DNA from: Calditrichota bacterium
GTDB taxonomy: Bacteria; Calditrichota; Calditrichia; Calditrichales; J004
Assembly (NCBI GenBank): GCA_024277115.1
Contig: JAJRVW010000145.1
Location: 1-64,000, forward strand
Direction: 5' to 3'
Length of the DNA: 64,000 nucleotides
The notes under the pieces are model-generated. The model saw only the letters and a program-made list of their open reading frames with translations. It was not told the origin of the DNA and ran no database searches. Positions 54,138 to 63,372 of this stretch are shown here, piece after piece (position 1 is the stretch's first letter; the number at the start of each line of letters is the position of its first letter). Position numbers and translations under genes: made by a program.

Positions 54138-55232
54138 TTAATGTATAGCAGATACCTCTTCAAGGTACAGGATTTCTATTGATTTTGTTATTTTTTCAAC
54201 AGCAAATAATTCTTTTATTATAACTGATGCATGATTTGCACTATCGCGTTTAAACTGATCATCTTTTAATACAACACTAAGAGAATCCGCTAATGTATTA
54301 ACCGTATTGTTTTCAATCAATTTTCCGTTATAGCCATCTTTTATTATTTCAGTCGCGATGCCTACTGAAGTAGAAATTGATGTTTTTCCCATAGCCATGG
54401 CTTCGACCAATGCCAAATTAAACCCTTCATATTTTGAACAACAAACATAAATTTCTTTTTCGTTCAAAAGGGGAATTATCTCCTCTGTTGATTTCTCTCC
54501 TAACAGGAAAACGGAACTCTCCAATCCTTCTTCTCTAATTTGTTTAGAAAGGTTTGAAAATTCAGGCCCATCACCAATAATGTAACAACTTACCTCATTA
54601 ATTTTTTTCTTGATTATTTTTATTGCGCTAATCAGTTTCTTATAATCCTTTGCTTCTACCAAACGACCTACTGAAATCAAAGAATTTGACTGTACCTTCT
54701 TTCTCTCTTGCACATTAATAAAAACAGGATTTACCGCATTGTAAATTACTTTCAGTTTATTCTTTGGCAAACCTTTTGATAAAAAATGATTATAGACCGA
54801 TTTAGAAACACAAATTATATTAGTATATCGTTTTAATATATGGATTAAAAACGTGTATAAAAGGGACCTTTCTTTATCAGATAAAGTATGGTGCCGCGTA
54901 TAAAAGAAGTATTTACACCCAGCAAACTTACCAATGATAAAGCCAAATATCCCAGCGTGGACAAGATGTGTGTGAATTATCTCAATATTATTAATTTTTA
55001 TATATTTATACAACCGAACCAAACCGAATAATGAGAACCGGCCTTTATTAGAAAAATCATTTATAAAAATTTCGTTTTTGTTAAAACCCTTTAACAAAGA
55101 ACTGTTTTTATGGAGAGTCCCGAGATGCCATTCAAATTTACTTTTATTAAAGTTGGACAGCAATAGCAATAACTGGTTTTCCGCACCACCCATCTCAAGG
55201 CTATTTATCAAATGGAGTACTTTGGTTTTCAT
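54138..55232 (-). CDS. GT4 family glycosyltransferase
   Basis: This 364-residue GT-B enzyme has GGAENQLLLLLSNF at the N-terminus, IIHTHLVHAGIFGF, SVGRLVEAKDYKKLI and EGFNLALVEAMAMGKTSISTSVG. It is a second retaining transferase of the locus. Its ATG overlaps the stop of the polymerase gene as ATGA, so the two are translationally coupled. Sugar specificity cannot be inferred. Confidence 0.9.
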   Translation of the reverse strand: MKTKVLHLINSLEMGGAENQLLLLLSNFNKSKFEWHLGTLHKNSSLLKGFNKNEIFINDFSNKGRFSLFGLVRLYKYIKINNIEIIHTHLVHAGIFGFIIGKFAGCKYFFYTRHHTLSDKERSLLYTFLIHILKRYTNIICVSKSVYNHFLSKGLPKNKLKVIYNAVNPVFINVQERKKVQSNSLISVGRLVEAKDYKKLISAIKIIKKKINEVSCYIIGDGPEFSNLSKQIREEGLESSVFLLGEKSTEEIIPLLNEKEIYVCCSKYEGFNLALVEAMAMGKTSISTSVGIATEIIKDGYNGKLIENNTVNTLADSLSVVLKDDQFKRDSANHASVIIKELFAVEKITKSIEILYLEEVSAIH

Positions 55233-56497
55233 GCCGGCACCCTTGCAACTTTGTATTTATTCATAAACCGGAATAAAGCTACTAAAAAGAAAAAGGAAAC
55301 GGGGAAAATATATGTGGGGAGAATAGTAAAATATTGAACGAAAAAACTAAGCGAACTTAAAGTAAGTAAAAACCATGAAAAAAACTGAAAGAAAACATTA
55401 CTTTTTCTAATACATCTTGTATAAACAAAATACATTAAAATTGCAAAGCTCGTTGTCATAATGATCGTAAAAGGAATACCACCTATTAAATAATATACAC
55501 CAAAACTAGTACCAACATTAGAATCTATCCCCGGTCCAAGATTCTCAAAACCATTGGAGACTAAATGCAAAGTTGGAACTCTAAGTGGGTTACTAGTAAC
55601 TACATAAATAATATTTTGCAAAATCGCAAACAAAGTCCAATCAGGTTTTATACCTGGCGTATTCAACCAATTATCTAGTACAAGTGGACTTGTTAAAAAA
55701 TAATTTAAAATTGTTTTATAAAAAAACTCCCACATCCGCACGCTGGTAATAGAAAAGGTATCCCAAAAAATAGTCAAAAACACAAAATGAAAAACAAAGA
55801 TAAATATGAGAATACTAAAGGTTTTGATAATTGTACTTATTTGCTTTTTTATTTTCAGGTTCATGTTTTTAATAAAAAAAATCATCATGATCATCCATAA
55901 CAGGTTAAACTTTACCATAAGCAGAAAAAATGAAATACCTAGTAGGATAAGTACTGTGTAGGAAATATATTTTTTTCCCGTCTTTGCAGAGACAAGATAA
56001 AGGAGTATAAAAACGGCTTCACCGAAAACAATTAAATAAGCGCCCGGCCCGGAATTAATTAAACTCTCATATTCATAATTACCAAGAAAAAACCATCCTC
56101 CATTGGCATGAACAATTGAATAAACCCTATAGAAAGTTATCATCGAAATAGCAAACGCGAGGAGAATTAGCAGCGGTTTATAATTATTGAGGTCTGAAAA
56201 ATAATTAAAATAATCAATTTTATTAAATGAGGAAGAAACCTTTATTTTTCTTGTAAAGAAGAATCCTACAATCCAAATAAGAGTTAAATTAAAAAGAATA
56301 AAGTATATTGCCCGTACAGAAATAGGCGTTATCTGGGCATCTATATAAACAAAGGAAAGTAAGAAAACAATAGCAACAAATGGTAATGCTGTCACAGTAA
56401 AAGGTGTAATTATAGTTTTAAGGCGCCTAATCTCAAAACCGGATAAACCAAGAATTGTAATCACAAAGGCAATTCCTGCAAATTGGGTTTCCATCAT
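55229..56497 (-). CDS. Wzy-like polysaccharide repeat-unit polymerase
   Basis: The 422-residue protein has about 11-12 membrane helices and a large polar loop near residues 265-330. This is the plan of oligosaccharide repeat-unit polymerases (Wzy/EpsG/O-antigen polymerase group), which vary greatly in sequence. The assignment rests on topology and on the neighbours (flippase, chain-length protein, transferases). It starts directly after the GT2 stop (TAGATGATG) and overlaps the next gene by 4 nt. Confidence 0.7.
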   Translation of the reverse strand: MMETQFAGIAFVITILGLSGFEIRRLKTIITPFTVTALPFVAIVFLLSFVYIDAQITPISVRAIYFILFNLTLIWIVGFFFTRKIKVSSSFNKIDYFNYFSDLNNYKPLLILLAFAISMITFYRVYSIVHANGGWFFLGNYEYESLINSGPGAYLIVFGEAVFILLYLVSAKTGKKYISYTVLILLGISFFLLMVKFNLLWMIMMIFFIKNMNLKIKKQISTIIKTFSILIFIFVFHFVFLTIFWDTFSITSVRMWEFFYKTILNYFLTSPLVLDNWLNTPGIKPDWTLFAILQNIIYVVTSNPLRVPTLHLVSNGFENLGPGIDSNVGTSFGVYYLIGGIPFTIIMTTSFAILMYFVYTRCIRKSNVFFQFFSWFLLTLSSLSFFVQYFTILPTYIFPVSFFFLVALFRFMNKYKVARVPA

Positions 56498-57556
56498 CTA
56501 ACTATTCCCAATAATTTTATCAATCATCTTTTTGCTTACCGTCCAATTATTATTACTAATCTTATTTATCTTTAAAAGTATTGGCAAGATATTAAAATAT
56601 GGTACTCTTGCAAGTTTATTAAATAAATGTAAATAGTATACGAGGACAAGAATCTTCCATATAGACCACTTGAAAGGTGAAAAATATGATTTCATATCAA
56701 TAATACGGTTTAAGGCGGATAAAACAAGCTTCTCCTTTTTTTTCTCAATAAACTTATCGACGCTCGCACCTTCTTTATGATAAACAATACTTGTGCAACA
56801 ACAAGATATCGTCACTGGTGTTTTACTAATTCGCCAACTGAATTCAAAATCCTCTTCGCCATGAAAAAACTTCTCTGTTAAAGTACCATATTTTTCAAAA
56901 ACACTTTTCCTGACCATCATCGCACAACCATGGGCAAATTCTGAATCGCGAAAATTATTATCGGGTAATGAATTAAAATAACTGGCCTTTCCCCAACAAA
57001 ACAACCTTCCTCCGGCAAAGTCAATTTTATCCTGTTGATAGTAATTATAAATAATTGAGTTCGAAATCTGTCGGTCCTCTTTTTCCATATGCTGAACAAG
57101 CCGGGTGATTGTATCTTCTTTAATCACAGTATCATTATTTAGTAAATAAATAAATTCATAATCAAGGTTATTGGAAAGTATATAATTTATAACCTGATTA
57201 TTGGCCTTTGCAAAACCAAGGTTTTTATTATTTGGAATTATCTTTATTTTTGATTGCCTGGATATACTAAATAATGGTTTAAAGGAGTTTTGATTAACCA
57301 CACCGAGTTCATAAAAAAGTGGTTTTTTAGCATATGGGGATATTAGTTCGTCAAACGCACTATTCAATTTAACATTATTATCACCGTTCAGCCAACTTGT
57401 TATAGATTTCAAAGAACCATCTTTAGAATTATTATCAACTAAAAAGACTGTAAAGTTCTTGTATGTGCTTTTAAAAATACTTTCAAGGCACTCAATCGTA
57501 TCATCTGCCCCATTCCAGTTTAGCAAGATAATCGCAACCTTTTTCTGATTAGGCAA
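56498..57556 (-). CDS. GT2 family glycosyltransferase (rhamnosyltransferase-like)
   Basis: With a TTG start at 57556 the product is 352 residues. The start overlaps the flippase stop by 8 nt and has GGGGTGGG just upstream; longer starts would run 100 nt into the flippase. The GT-A fold shows VAIILLNWNG, FLVDNNSKDGS, NLGFAKANNQ, the DXD-like LLNNDTV and HGEEDFEFSWR. It transfers a sugar with inversion in the cytoplasm. The NWNG and GEEDxE motifs match the rhamnosyltransferase-like branch. Confidence 0.9.
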   Translation of the reverse strand: MPNQKKVAIILLNWNGADDTIECLESIFKSTYKNFTVFLVDNNSKDGSLKSITSWLNGDNNVKLNSAFDELISPYAKKPLFYELGVVNQNSFKPLFSISRQSKIKIIPNNKNLGFAKANNQVINYILSNNLDYEFIYLLNNDTVIKEDTITRLVQHMEKEDRQISNSIIYNYYQQDKIDFAGGRLFCWGKASYFNSLPDNNFRDSEFAHGCAMMVRKSVFEKYGTLTEKFFHGEEDFEFSWRISKTPVTISCCCTSIVYHKEGASVDKFIEKKKEKLVLSALNRIIDMKSYFSPFKWSIWKILVLVYYLHLFNKLARVPYFNILPILLKINKISNNNWTVSKKMIDKIIGNS

Positions 57557-58835
57557 TTTTCCCACCCCACATAAAACGGTATTTGTAGATAGTAAGAACC
57601 AGAAGAATAAACAAAAAGGCTTCAGCAGAAATAAAGGAAATGGCAGTCCCAATATCAGAATAAAAATAGGTTAAAATAGAACAGAGGAAAAGATTAAAAA
57701 AACCAGTACAGATAACAGCCTGTGTAAATTGTTTTTTCATACCAAAATTCATCATAAAAATAATACCAAGAATGTAATTTAATACACCGAAAAACAATAC
57801 AAAAACAGTTATTTCGATTATCTTGCGAGAAAGAGCAAACTTAGCACCTAAAAATATTTGTGTCACCTGATCAGAAAACATATAAACAGCAAAGGAGATT
57901 ATCAAAGTTATAATACCTGCACCAAAAGTTAGTACTTTAATAGCCTTAATACTTTTATGAATGTTTTGAGATTTAATTCGGGAAATAAATGGGTAAACCG
58001 TTTGTGTAATCGGGTTGAAAATATTTTGAAGCACTTTTACTAATTTTTCACCTGCAGCATAAATACCAACAATGTCTTTGGTGACAAGTAAACCAAGGAT
58101 GAAAATATTTGTATTTCTATATAAATTAATTGAAAAGTTTGCCACGAATACTGGCCAGGCATCAAGGAAGTTCTCTTTCATGGTACCCCAGCCAGGAAAA
58201 AATAATTTTATATCTAACTTAGTTTTTACAAAATACAAGCTGGATAGTCCCGCAAAAAACAATGAAACTGAATTAATCAATGGTACCCATAAATAGTTTT
58301 CCTCATTTTTAATAAAAATAAATATACAAATCAGATAAATTAGGCGGCTAACAAGGTTTGTATAATTTAGATATTTCACTTTTTCCAACCCATTATAAAC
58401 CCAACTACTAATCAATATTTGTGCGGGGATGATTCCAAATGAGAAGATATAAACCCATAAATATTCTGTCAATTCATTCCAAAAAAGAGATAAAATACCC
58501 AACAGGACCAATGTCACCACCATTATAAAAATTCGAATATAAAAAACACTGCTGTATACTCCTGATTTTTCATGATTTGTAAGATTTACATTTGAAATCT
58601 TTGTAATGGAAGAAATATTAAAACCATAATCTACAAGTATAAGGGCAAACTGAATAAGAGCTTGTGCAAAGGTAATGATCCCAAATCGCTCTGCTCCGAT
58701 TACACGGACAATATAAGGAATGGTTATAAGAGGAACGAGATAGTTGGTTACCTGTAAAATCGAAAAGTTAGTAATATTTGTAAAGAGCTTTTTAAAATCT
58801 TCAGACTTAAAAAAGGGATGTTTTAAAAAGTTCAT
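57549..58835 (-). CDS. Wzx-like polysaccharide flippase
   Basis: The 428-residue protein has 12-14 membrane helices and belongs to the MATE/PST superfamily of Wzx flippases. The N-terminus reads LVPLITIPYIVRVIGAERFGIITFAQA, a highly typical segment. It should flip lipid-linked repeat units across the inner membrane. The ATG at 58835 lies 4 nt after the stop of the chain-length gene, and its end overlaps the GT2 start. Confidence 0.92.
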   Translation of the reverse strand: MNFLKHPFFKSEDFKKLFTNITNFSILQVTNYLVPLITIPYIVRVIGAERFGIITFAQALIQFALILVDYGFNISSITKISNVNLTNHEKSGVYSSVFYIRIFIMVVTLVLLGILSLFWNELTEYLWVYIFSFGIIPAQILISSWVYNGLEKVKYLNYTNLVSRLIYLICIFIFIKNEENYLWVPLINSVSLFFAGLSSLYFVKTKLDIKLFFPGWGTMKENFLDAWPVFVANFSINLYRNTNIFILGLLVTKDIVGIYAAGEKLVKVLQNIFNPITQTVYPFISRIKSQNIHKSIKAIKVLTFGAGIITLIISFAVYMFSDQVTQIFLGAKFALSRKIIEITVFVLFFGVLNYILGIIFMMNFGMKKQFTQAVICTGFFNLFLCSILTYFYSDIGTAISFISAEAFLFILLVLTIYKYRFMWGGKIA

Positions 58836-58839
58836 CAAT

Positions 58840-59814
58840 TCAATTTAATTTTAAATTCGCAACAAAATTTTTTAATATCAATCTTCCACCAACAAACCCA
58901 ATGTGAAGGAAAACAGCAATAAGTACAAAGGATATTAATAATAACGAACGCTTAGGACGGCTCTTTTTAAAGGAAGGTTTGGCCGAATCTAAAACCTTTA
59001 TATCACTTAAATTGACCATATTTTCGAGAATGAATATTTCTTGTTGTTTTCGTAATTCGATAAAAATACCAGTTTGTATTTCTAAATTTCTACGTAACCG
59101 AATTTGTTCCACCTGAAATTGCGGTGTTGTGGGATCTGTATTAGACTCCAGGAATAGTTCCAATTCTCTCTCTACAGTTTTAAGACTATCATTAACCTCA
59201 TTAATTTTTTCTTTTAAGTAGTTTAATTGATATCTGTATTCGCTTTGCACTTCAGTCTGCACGAGCTCATTAAGGCGCTTAGTAATATAATTAGCGAGCT
59301 GTGCAGAATAATCGGAAAATGGTGTTGTTACTGAGAGATATAAAATTCCATTATCGGTATCAATATCAATATAAATGGTTTCTTCACGAATAGCTTTTAA
59401 AGCTTTCTCTATAATCTCAATTTCAGAATTGCCTTCTATCTCTAAAAATCCAATATAATTTTTTTTAAGAGTTTCGCCTTTTTCCATAATTGTAAACTCC
59501 TTAATTATGGCTGAATCTAAAAGTTTACGGGAATTAATTATCCCCATATACATTTCCTGGCTTTGAGCCGATGCACCACCAAAATTTAAACCGGCTAAAT
59601 CACTAAGGGCACCTAACTGGCCTCCAATACCACCTGAAGCAAAACTTGCAGCAGAGGGAATTATTGAAACAACTGATGTATATTGTTTTTTAAACACAAA
59701 CAGAACAATCAACAAAGAAGCAATTATGTAAAAAAGAAAAATCGAAATATTCAGTTTTTTGTGATGATATAGAACTTTTAAAATAGGAAAGTTGGAAGTT
59801 GTAGATTGGCTCAC
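58840..59814 (-). CDS. Wzz/GumC-type chain-length determinant (polysaccharide co-polymerase)
   Basis: The 324 residues have two membrane helices (about 22-42 and 290-310) flanking a periplasmic region with coiled coils (about 180-270; YLKEKINEVNDSLKTVERELELF). The N-terminal Wzz segment is present. There is no C-terminal tyrosine-kinase domain. It should set polymer length and connect to the export protein. The start is GTG at 59814 with AAGGA 7 nt upstream. Confidence 0.88.
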   Translation of the reverse strand: MSQSTTSNFPILKVLYHHKKLNISIFLFYIIASLLIVLFVFKKQYTSVVSIIPSAASFASGGIGGQLGALSDLAGLNFGGASAQSQEMYMGIINSRKLLDSAIIKEFTIMEKGETLKKNYIGFLEIEGNSEIEIIEKALKAIREETIYIDIDTDNGILYLSVTTPFSDYSAQLANYITKRLNELVQTEVQSEYRYQLNYLKEKINEVNDSLKTVERELELFLESNTDPTTPQFQVEQIRLRRNLEIQTGIFIELRKQQEIFILENMVNLSDIKVLDSAKPSFKKSRPKRSLLLISFVLIAVFLHIGFVGGRLILKNFVANLKLN

Positions 59815-59838
59815 TTTAAATTCCTTAAAATTTAATCA

Positions 59839-61452
59839 TTATTTTGGTATACTAATATACAGCAAGAAGAGTGAGGCCAATTGACTGGCAATAACAAGAG
59901 TTTCTTTTACTATATAATATGTATCAAACTCTGCACGGAAAGGAATAAAAATTATGTCATTTTCTTCAATTGGAATATTCTCCTCTGCATCAATCCAATT
60001 CCCTGTTCTATGTCGGATAATTTTAACGAATCCTTCTTTTGCACGCGCTGAATACCCCCCTGCAGCCTGAACATACTTTTCAAAATCCCAGTTCTTATTA
60101 TAGAGGAAAACCCCTGGGTTCAGCACACCGCCCGAAATATAAATATTTTTTGATATCTTTGGTATGACAATAATATCTTTATCTAGCAAAAGAATATTCT
60201 GAGTTTGATCATCTTTTTCAAAAAGACGCTTAAAATCACAATTTACAACACGTGTATCTTCTCTATTTCGAGCCCGTAAATAACTTAATTCTGTGCTACT
60301 CATTGCTTTGGCAACCGGTGCATTTAACCGTTCAAATTCTTTGTCCTCATAATCGCCTTCATCACGTAAAACCCTTGCCTGTTGAAGAGATGCCTTTTCA
60401 GTAAAACCACCGGCCAATTCAATCAAATCCTTTAAACGTATTTTCCCATCTTCAATGGAATATTCACCAGGGAAAGCAATTTCTCCCTTTATTTCCACAC
60501 TTGACTTAATATGATATTGTTTCTTGTCCCGTACATAAATACGGTCATCAGGCTGCAATAGAAAATTACTATCACCGGGCATAGAAAGGGTGATATATTT
60601 AATCTTTGAATTTTCATAAAACCTGGTAACAATAATTTTATTTAATTCGGCATTTGGTGCAAGACCACCGGCAAAATCAAAGGCCTTAATTAAATCATCG
60701 CCCGTTTTATATTCAAAATCAGTCGGATTAGTAACTGCTCCTTTGACAGAAACATGGTGTGCGGTAGAATCTTTAAAGGAAAAATAAACTATGTCTTCAT
60801 GTTGAAGATAAGGATTAACAGCAGATGAATAGTTTATCTTAAACTCTCTTAGATCATAAACGGATGTATTTCCCTTCCTGATAAGCTTTACGTTGCGTAA
60901 TGAAAGTCTATCCAACATGGCCTGACGAATGCTATCCATCTGCATGCTTTCGACAAATTGAGTATAAGCATCAAAAAGCCTGTTTGAAGAATTTAAAAGT
61001 AAGGAATTATTAATTTTTTCTGGTGCCAAAATAGTTACATTAATAGCATGCAATCCAAAAAGATACGTTTCAATCAGTGCATCAGGGTATCTTTTTTTTA
61101 AAGTCTTAATGATATCTGCTTTAACATTACTAAGTAACTTGCCTCTAACAAAAATGCCTGAAATATCTGGTAGGGCAATGTAGCCTGCAGGAGTGACCGG
61201 GGAATTAAAAATTTTAATCGCGGGGCCTTTTCGGTCAATTTTAATTAAAAAGATATCACCCGAACCAACATAATACTCATTCTCATTTATTGAATAGTTA
61301 AAACCACTTTGAGCCGGAATCTCATTAAGATTTGGAATATTGTTCATTCCAAAAGATGAACTTCGGGATTGATCCTTACTCTCATTTTGATATAAGGATT
61401 GCGCGGAAAGTTTTAAAGAAAAGATTAATAGAACACAAAAAAAATATCTCAT
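59839..61452 (-). CDS. Wza-like polysaccharide export protein with SLBB domains
   Basis: The 537-residue protein has a signal (about 1-18), a Poly_export domain (about 55-170; NEYYVGSGDIFLIKI, PVTPAGYIALPDIS) and three to four SLBB domains between 230 and 510 (VSVKGAVTNP, VEIKGEIAFPGEYSI, IYISGGVLNPGVF). A C-terminal hydrophobic helix may span the outer membrane, as the helix of Wza does. The signal lacks a lipobox Cys. The ATG overlaps the wecB stop by ATGA. Confidence 0.92.
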   Translation of the reverse strand: MRYFFCVLLIFSLKLSAQSLYQNESKDQSRSSSFGMNNIPNLNEIPAQSGFNYSINENEYYVGSGDIFLIKIDRKGPAIKIFNSPVTPAGYIALPDISGIFVRGKLLSNVKADIIKTLKKRYPDALIETYLFGLHAINVTILAPEKINNSLLLNSSNRLFDAYTQFVESMQMDSIRQAMLDRLSLRNVKLIRKGNTSVYDLREFKINYSSAVNPYLQHEDIVYFSFKDSTAHHVSVKGAVTNPTDFEYKTGDDLIKAFDFAGGLAPNAELNKIIVTRFYENSKIKYITLSMPGDSNFLLQPDDRIYVRDKKQYHIKSSVEIKGEIAFPGEYSIEDGKIRLKDLIELAGGFTEKASLQQARVLRDEGDYEDKEFERLNAPVAKAMSSTELSYLRARNREDTRVVNCDFKRLFEKDDQTQNILLLDKDIIVIPKISKNIYISGGVLNPGVFLYNKNWDFEKYVQAAGGYSARAKEGFVKIIRHRTGNWIDAEENIPIEENDIIFIPFRAEFDTYYIVKETLVIASQLASLFLLYISIPK

Positions 61453-62543
61453 GAAAGTTCTTTCTTTATAATTTCAACAATTCGTTTGGCAGCATTGCCG
61501 TCCCATAATTCCGGAATTTTACTGTCACGTTTCGCGCCGTTCATTACTTTTTGGAACTCATCTAAAATCATATCCACATCGGTGCCAACTAAAATATTTG
61601 TTCCAACTTCAACTGTGATTGGGCGCTCCGTATTTTCGCGCATGGTGATACATGGAATCTGCAAATAAGTTGTCTCTTCCTGCAGGCCGCCGGAATCGGT
61701 TAACACCAACTTGGAATTATGCAACAGTTTCATAAAATCCAAATACCCTTGTGGCTCAAGGAGAACCAGATTTTGCATATCTTTAACCTTATCTTCAAGG
61801 CCAAAATTCTGTATCATTTTACGGGAACGGGGATGGATGGGAAAAATGAGTTTTAAATCTTTTTCAATGACTTCAAACGCATCAATCAGTTTTGAAAAAA
61901 CCTCTATATTGTCCACATTGCTAGGGCGATGTAAAGTAATCAACCCGTAATTACCTTTCTCAATATCCAGCTCTTCCATAATCGTCGATTCAGCTGCTTT
62001 TTCACTAAAGTTGATTAGTGAATCGATCATTACATGACCTACAAAGTGAACCTTAGAGTCAGGAATACCTTCATTCTTCAGGTTTTCCATACCGCTCTTT
62101 TCCGTCACAAAAAGCATATCCGAGATGGCATCCGTAATTAAGCGATTAATTTCTTCCGGCATCCGGCGGTCAAAGGAACGTAACCCCGCTTCCACGTGTG
62201 CAACCTTAATATGCATCTTTTGGGCAACGATGCTGCATGCTGCTGTGGAGTTTACATCACCAACAACCAGCACCAGATCGGGTTTTTCTTTTTCAAGGAT
62301 TTTTTCAAACTCAACCATTATTTTGGCCGTTTGCACCGCGTGGCTTGCCGAACCGACATTGAGATAAATATCAGGTTTAGGCATTTGCAAGTCATCAAAA
62401 AACAACTTGGACATCTTTTCATCATAATGTTGCCCGGTGTGTACCAAAAAAGTTTCAATATCAGGGTCTTGGGCCATCACCCTGTCAATGGGTGCAATTT
62501 TCATAAAATTAGGTCGCGCGCCAACAACATTTATAATTTTCAA
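61449..62543 (-). CDS. wecB: UDP-N-acetylglucosamine 2-epimerase (WecB)
   Basis: The 364-residue enzyme makes UDP-ManNAc from UDP-GlcNAc. Visible motifs are GARPNFMKIAPI at the start, HTGQHYDEKMS, VVGDVNST, HVEAGLRSFDRRMPEEINR, THRPSNVDN and TDSGGLQEE. The start is TTG at 62543, with AAGGA 7 nt upstream and the family N-terminus immediately after. It is the first gene of the polysaccharide operon and supplies a sugar precursor. It follows rnc by 14 nt. Confidence 0.95.
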   Translation of the reverse strand: MKIINVVGARPNFMKIAPIDRVMAQDPDIETFLVHTGQHYDEKMSKLFFDDLQMPKPDIYLNVGSASHAVQTAKIMVEFEKILEKEKPDLVLVVGDVNSTAACSIVAQKMHIKVAHVEAGLRSFDRRMPEEINRLITDAISDMLFVTEKSGMENLKNEGIPDSKVHFVGHVMIDSLINFSEKAAESTIMEELDIEKGNYGLITLHRPSNVDNIEVFSKLIDAFEVIEKDLKLIFPIHPRSRKMIQNFGLEDKVKDMQNLVLLEPQGYLDFMKLLHNSKLVLTDSGGLQEETTYLQIPCITMRENTERPITVEVGTNILVGTDVDMILDEFQKVMNGAKRDSKIPELWDGNAAKRIVEIIKKELS

Positions 62544-62557
62544 TTTATTTTCCTTAA

Positions 62558-63334
62558 TTAATTTTTAAGAAACTTCTTTACGTCAGAATTACTCTTTGCA
62601 ATTAGGTCGAGCGTTTGTTTTGCTGCATTTTGTTCAGCGCTTTTTTTATTGGCCCCGGTTCCGCTTGCGCTCCAGTCATCATTTACAACAACCCGTATTA
62701 AAAATGTTTTTTGATGGTCCGGTCCGGTTTCTTCTAACACAGAATACGTCGGCGCGCCCCACCCCTTTGATTGGGCAAATTCGAGCAAGCTGGACTTATA
62801 GTTAAAAAATGTTTTTTCTTTTAAAAGTTCTTTGTAGCGTTTAATTAAAAAGCTGTCAATAAATTTGCGTGACGGTTCGATGCCGCCATCAAGATAAATT
62901 GCGCCTAAAATGGCCTCAAATAAATTTGCCAGGTTAGAAAGGCGTTTACGGCCACCGGTTTTCTCTTCTCCTTTGTTTAGGATCAGATAATTACCAAAAC
63001 CTTTCTCTTCACTAATCTTGCCTAAAACCTTGCGCGAAACAAGAATAGCCTTTTTCTGAGATAACAGCCCTTCATTTTCATTTGGAAATTTATTATACAA
63101 AAAGTCCGTCACCACTAGGTCGAGTACCGCATCACCCAAAAATTCCATCAGCTCATTAGAACGCAAATGATTGCCGGATTCAACATAATACGAACGATGG
63201 CTTACTGCCTGGACTATCAAGCTTTGGTCATTAAAATCGTACTCGATAATTTTAGTTATTCCAGCAATATCAAGAGGCTGGGATTCAGTCGCTTTTACCC
63301 CATTAGCAAACCACGGTGTAATTTTTTGAATCAT
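62558..63334 (-). CDS. rnc: Ribonuclease III
   Basis: The 258 residues show the RNase III catalytic signature NELMEFLGDAVLDL near residue 60 and later GAIYLDGG with the conserved acidic residues. A double-stranded-RNA binding domain ends the protein (about 180-250; YKSSLLEFAQSKGWGAPTY, SGTGANKKSAEQNAAKQ). It processes rRNA and structured RNAs. Its place after fabF is the usual bacterial order (acpP-fabF-rnc). Confidence 0.97.
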   Translation of the reverse strand: MIQKITPWFANGVKATESQPLDIAGITKIIEYDFNDQSLIVQAVSHRSYYVESGNHLRSNELMEFLGDAVLDLVVTDFLYNKFPNENEGLLSQKKAILVSRKVLGKISEEKGFGNYLILNKGEEKTGGRKRLSNLANLFEAILGAIYLDGGIEPSRKFIDSFLIKRYKELLKEKTFFNYKSSLLEFAQSKGWGAPTYSVLEETGPDHQKTFLIRVVVNDDWSASGTGANKKSAEQNAAKQTLDLIAKSNSDVKKFLKN

Positions 63335-63372
63335 AGATCACTGTATTTCGGATAAATTAAACAACCCGCTTC

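Noticed and set aside
57557..57652. Longer N-terminus for the GT2 transferase
   Set aside because: It would overlap the flippase by over 100 nt and adds a hydrophobic stretch that is the flippase gene read in another frame; the family start lies at 57556.
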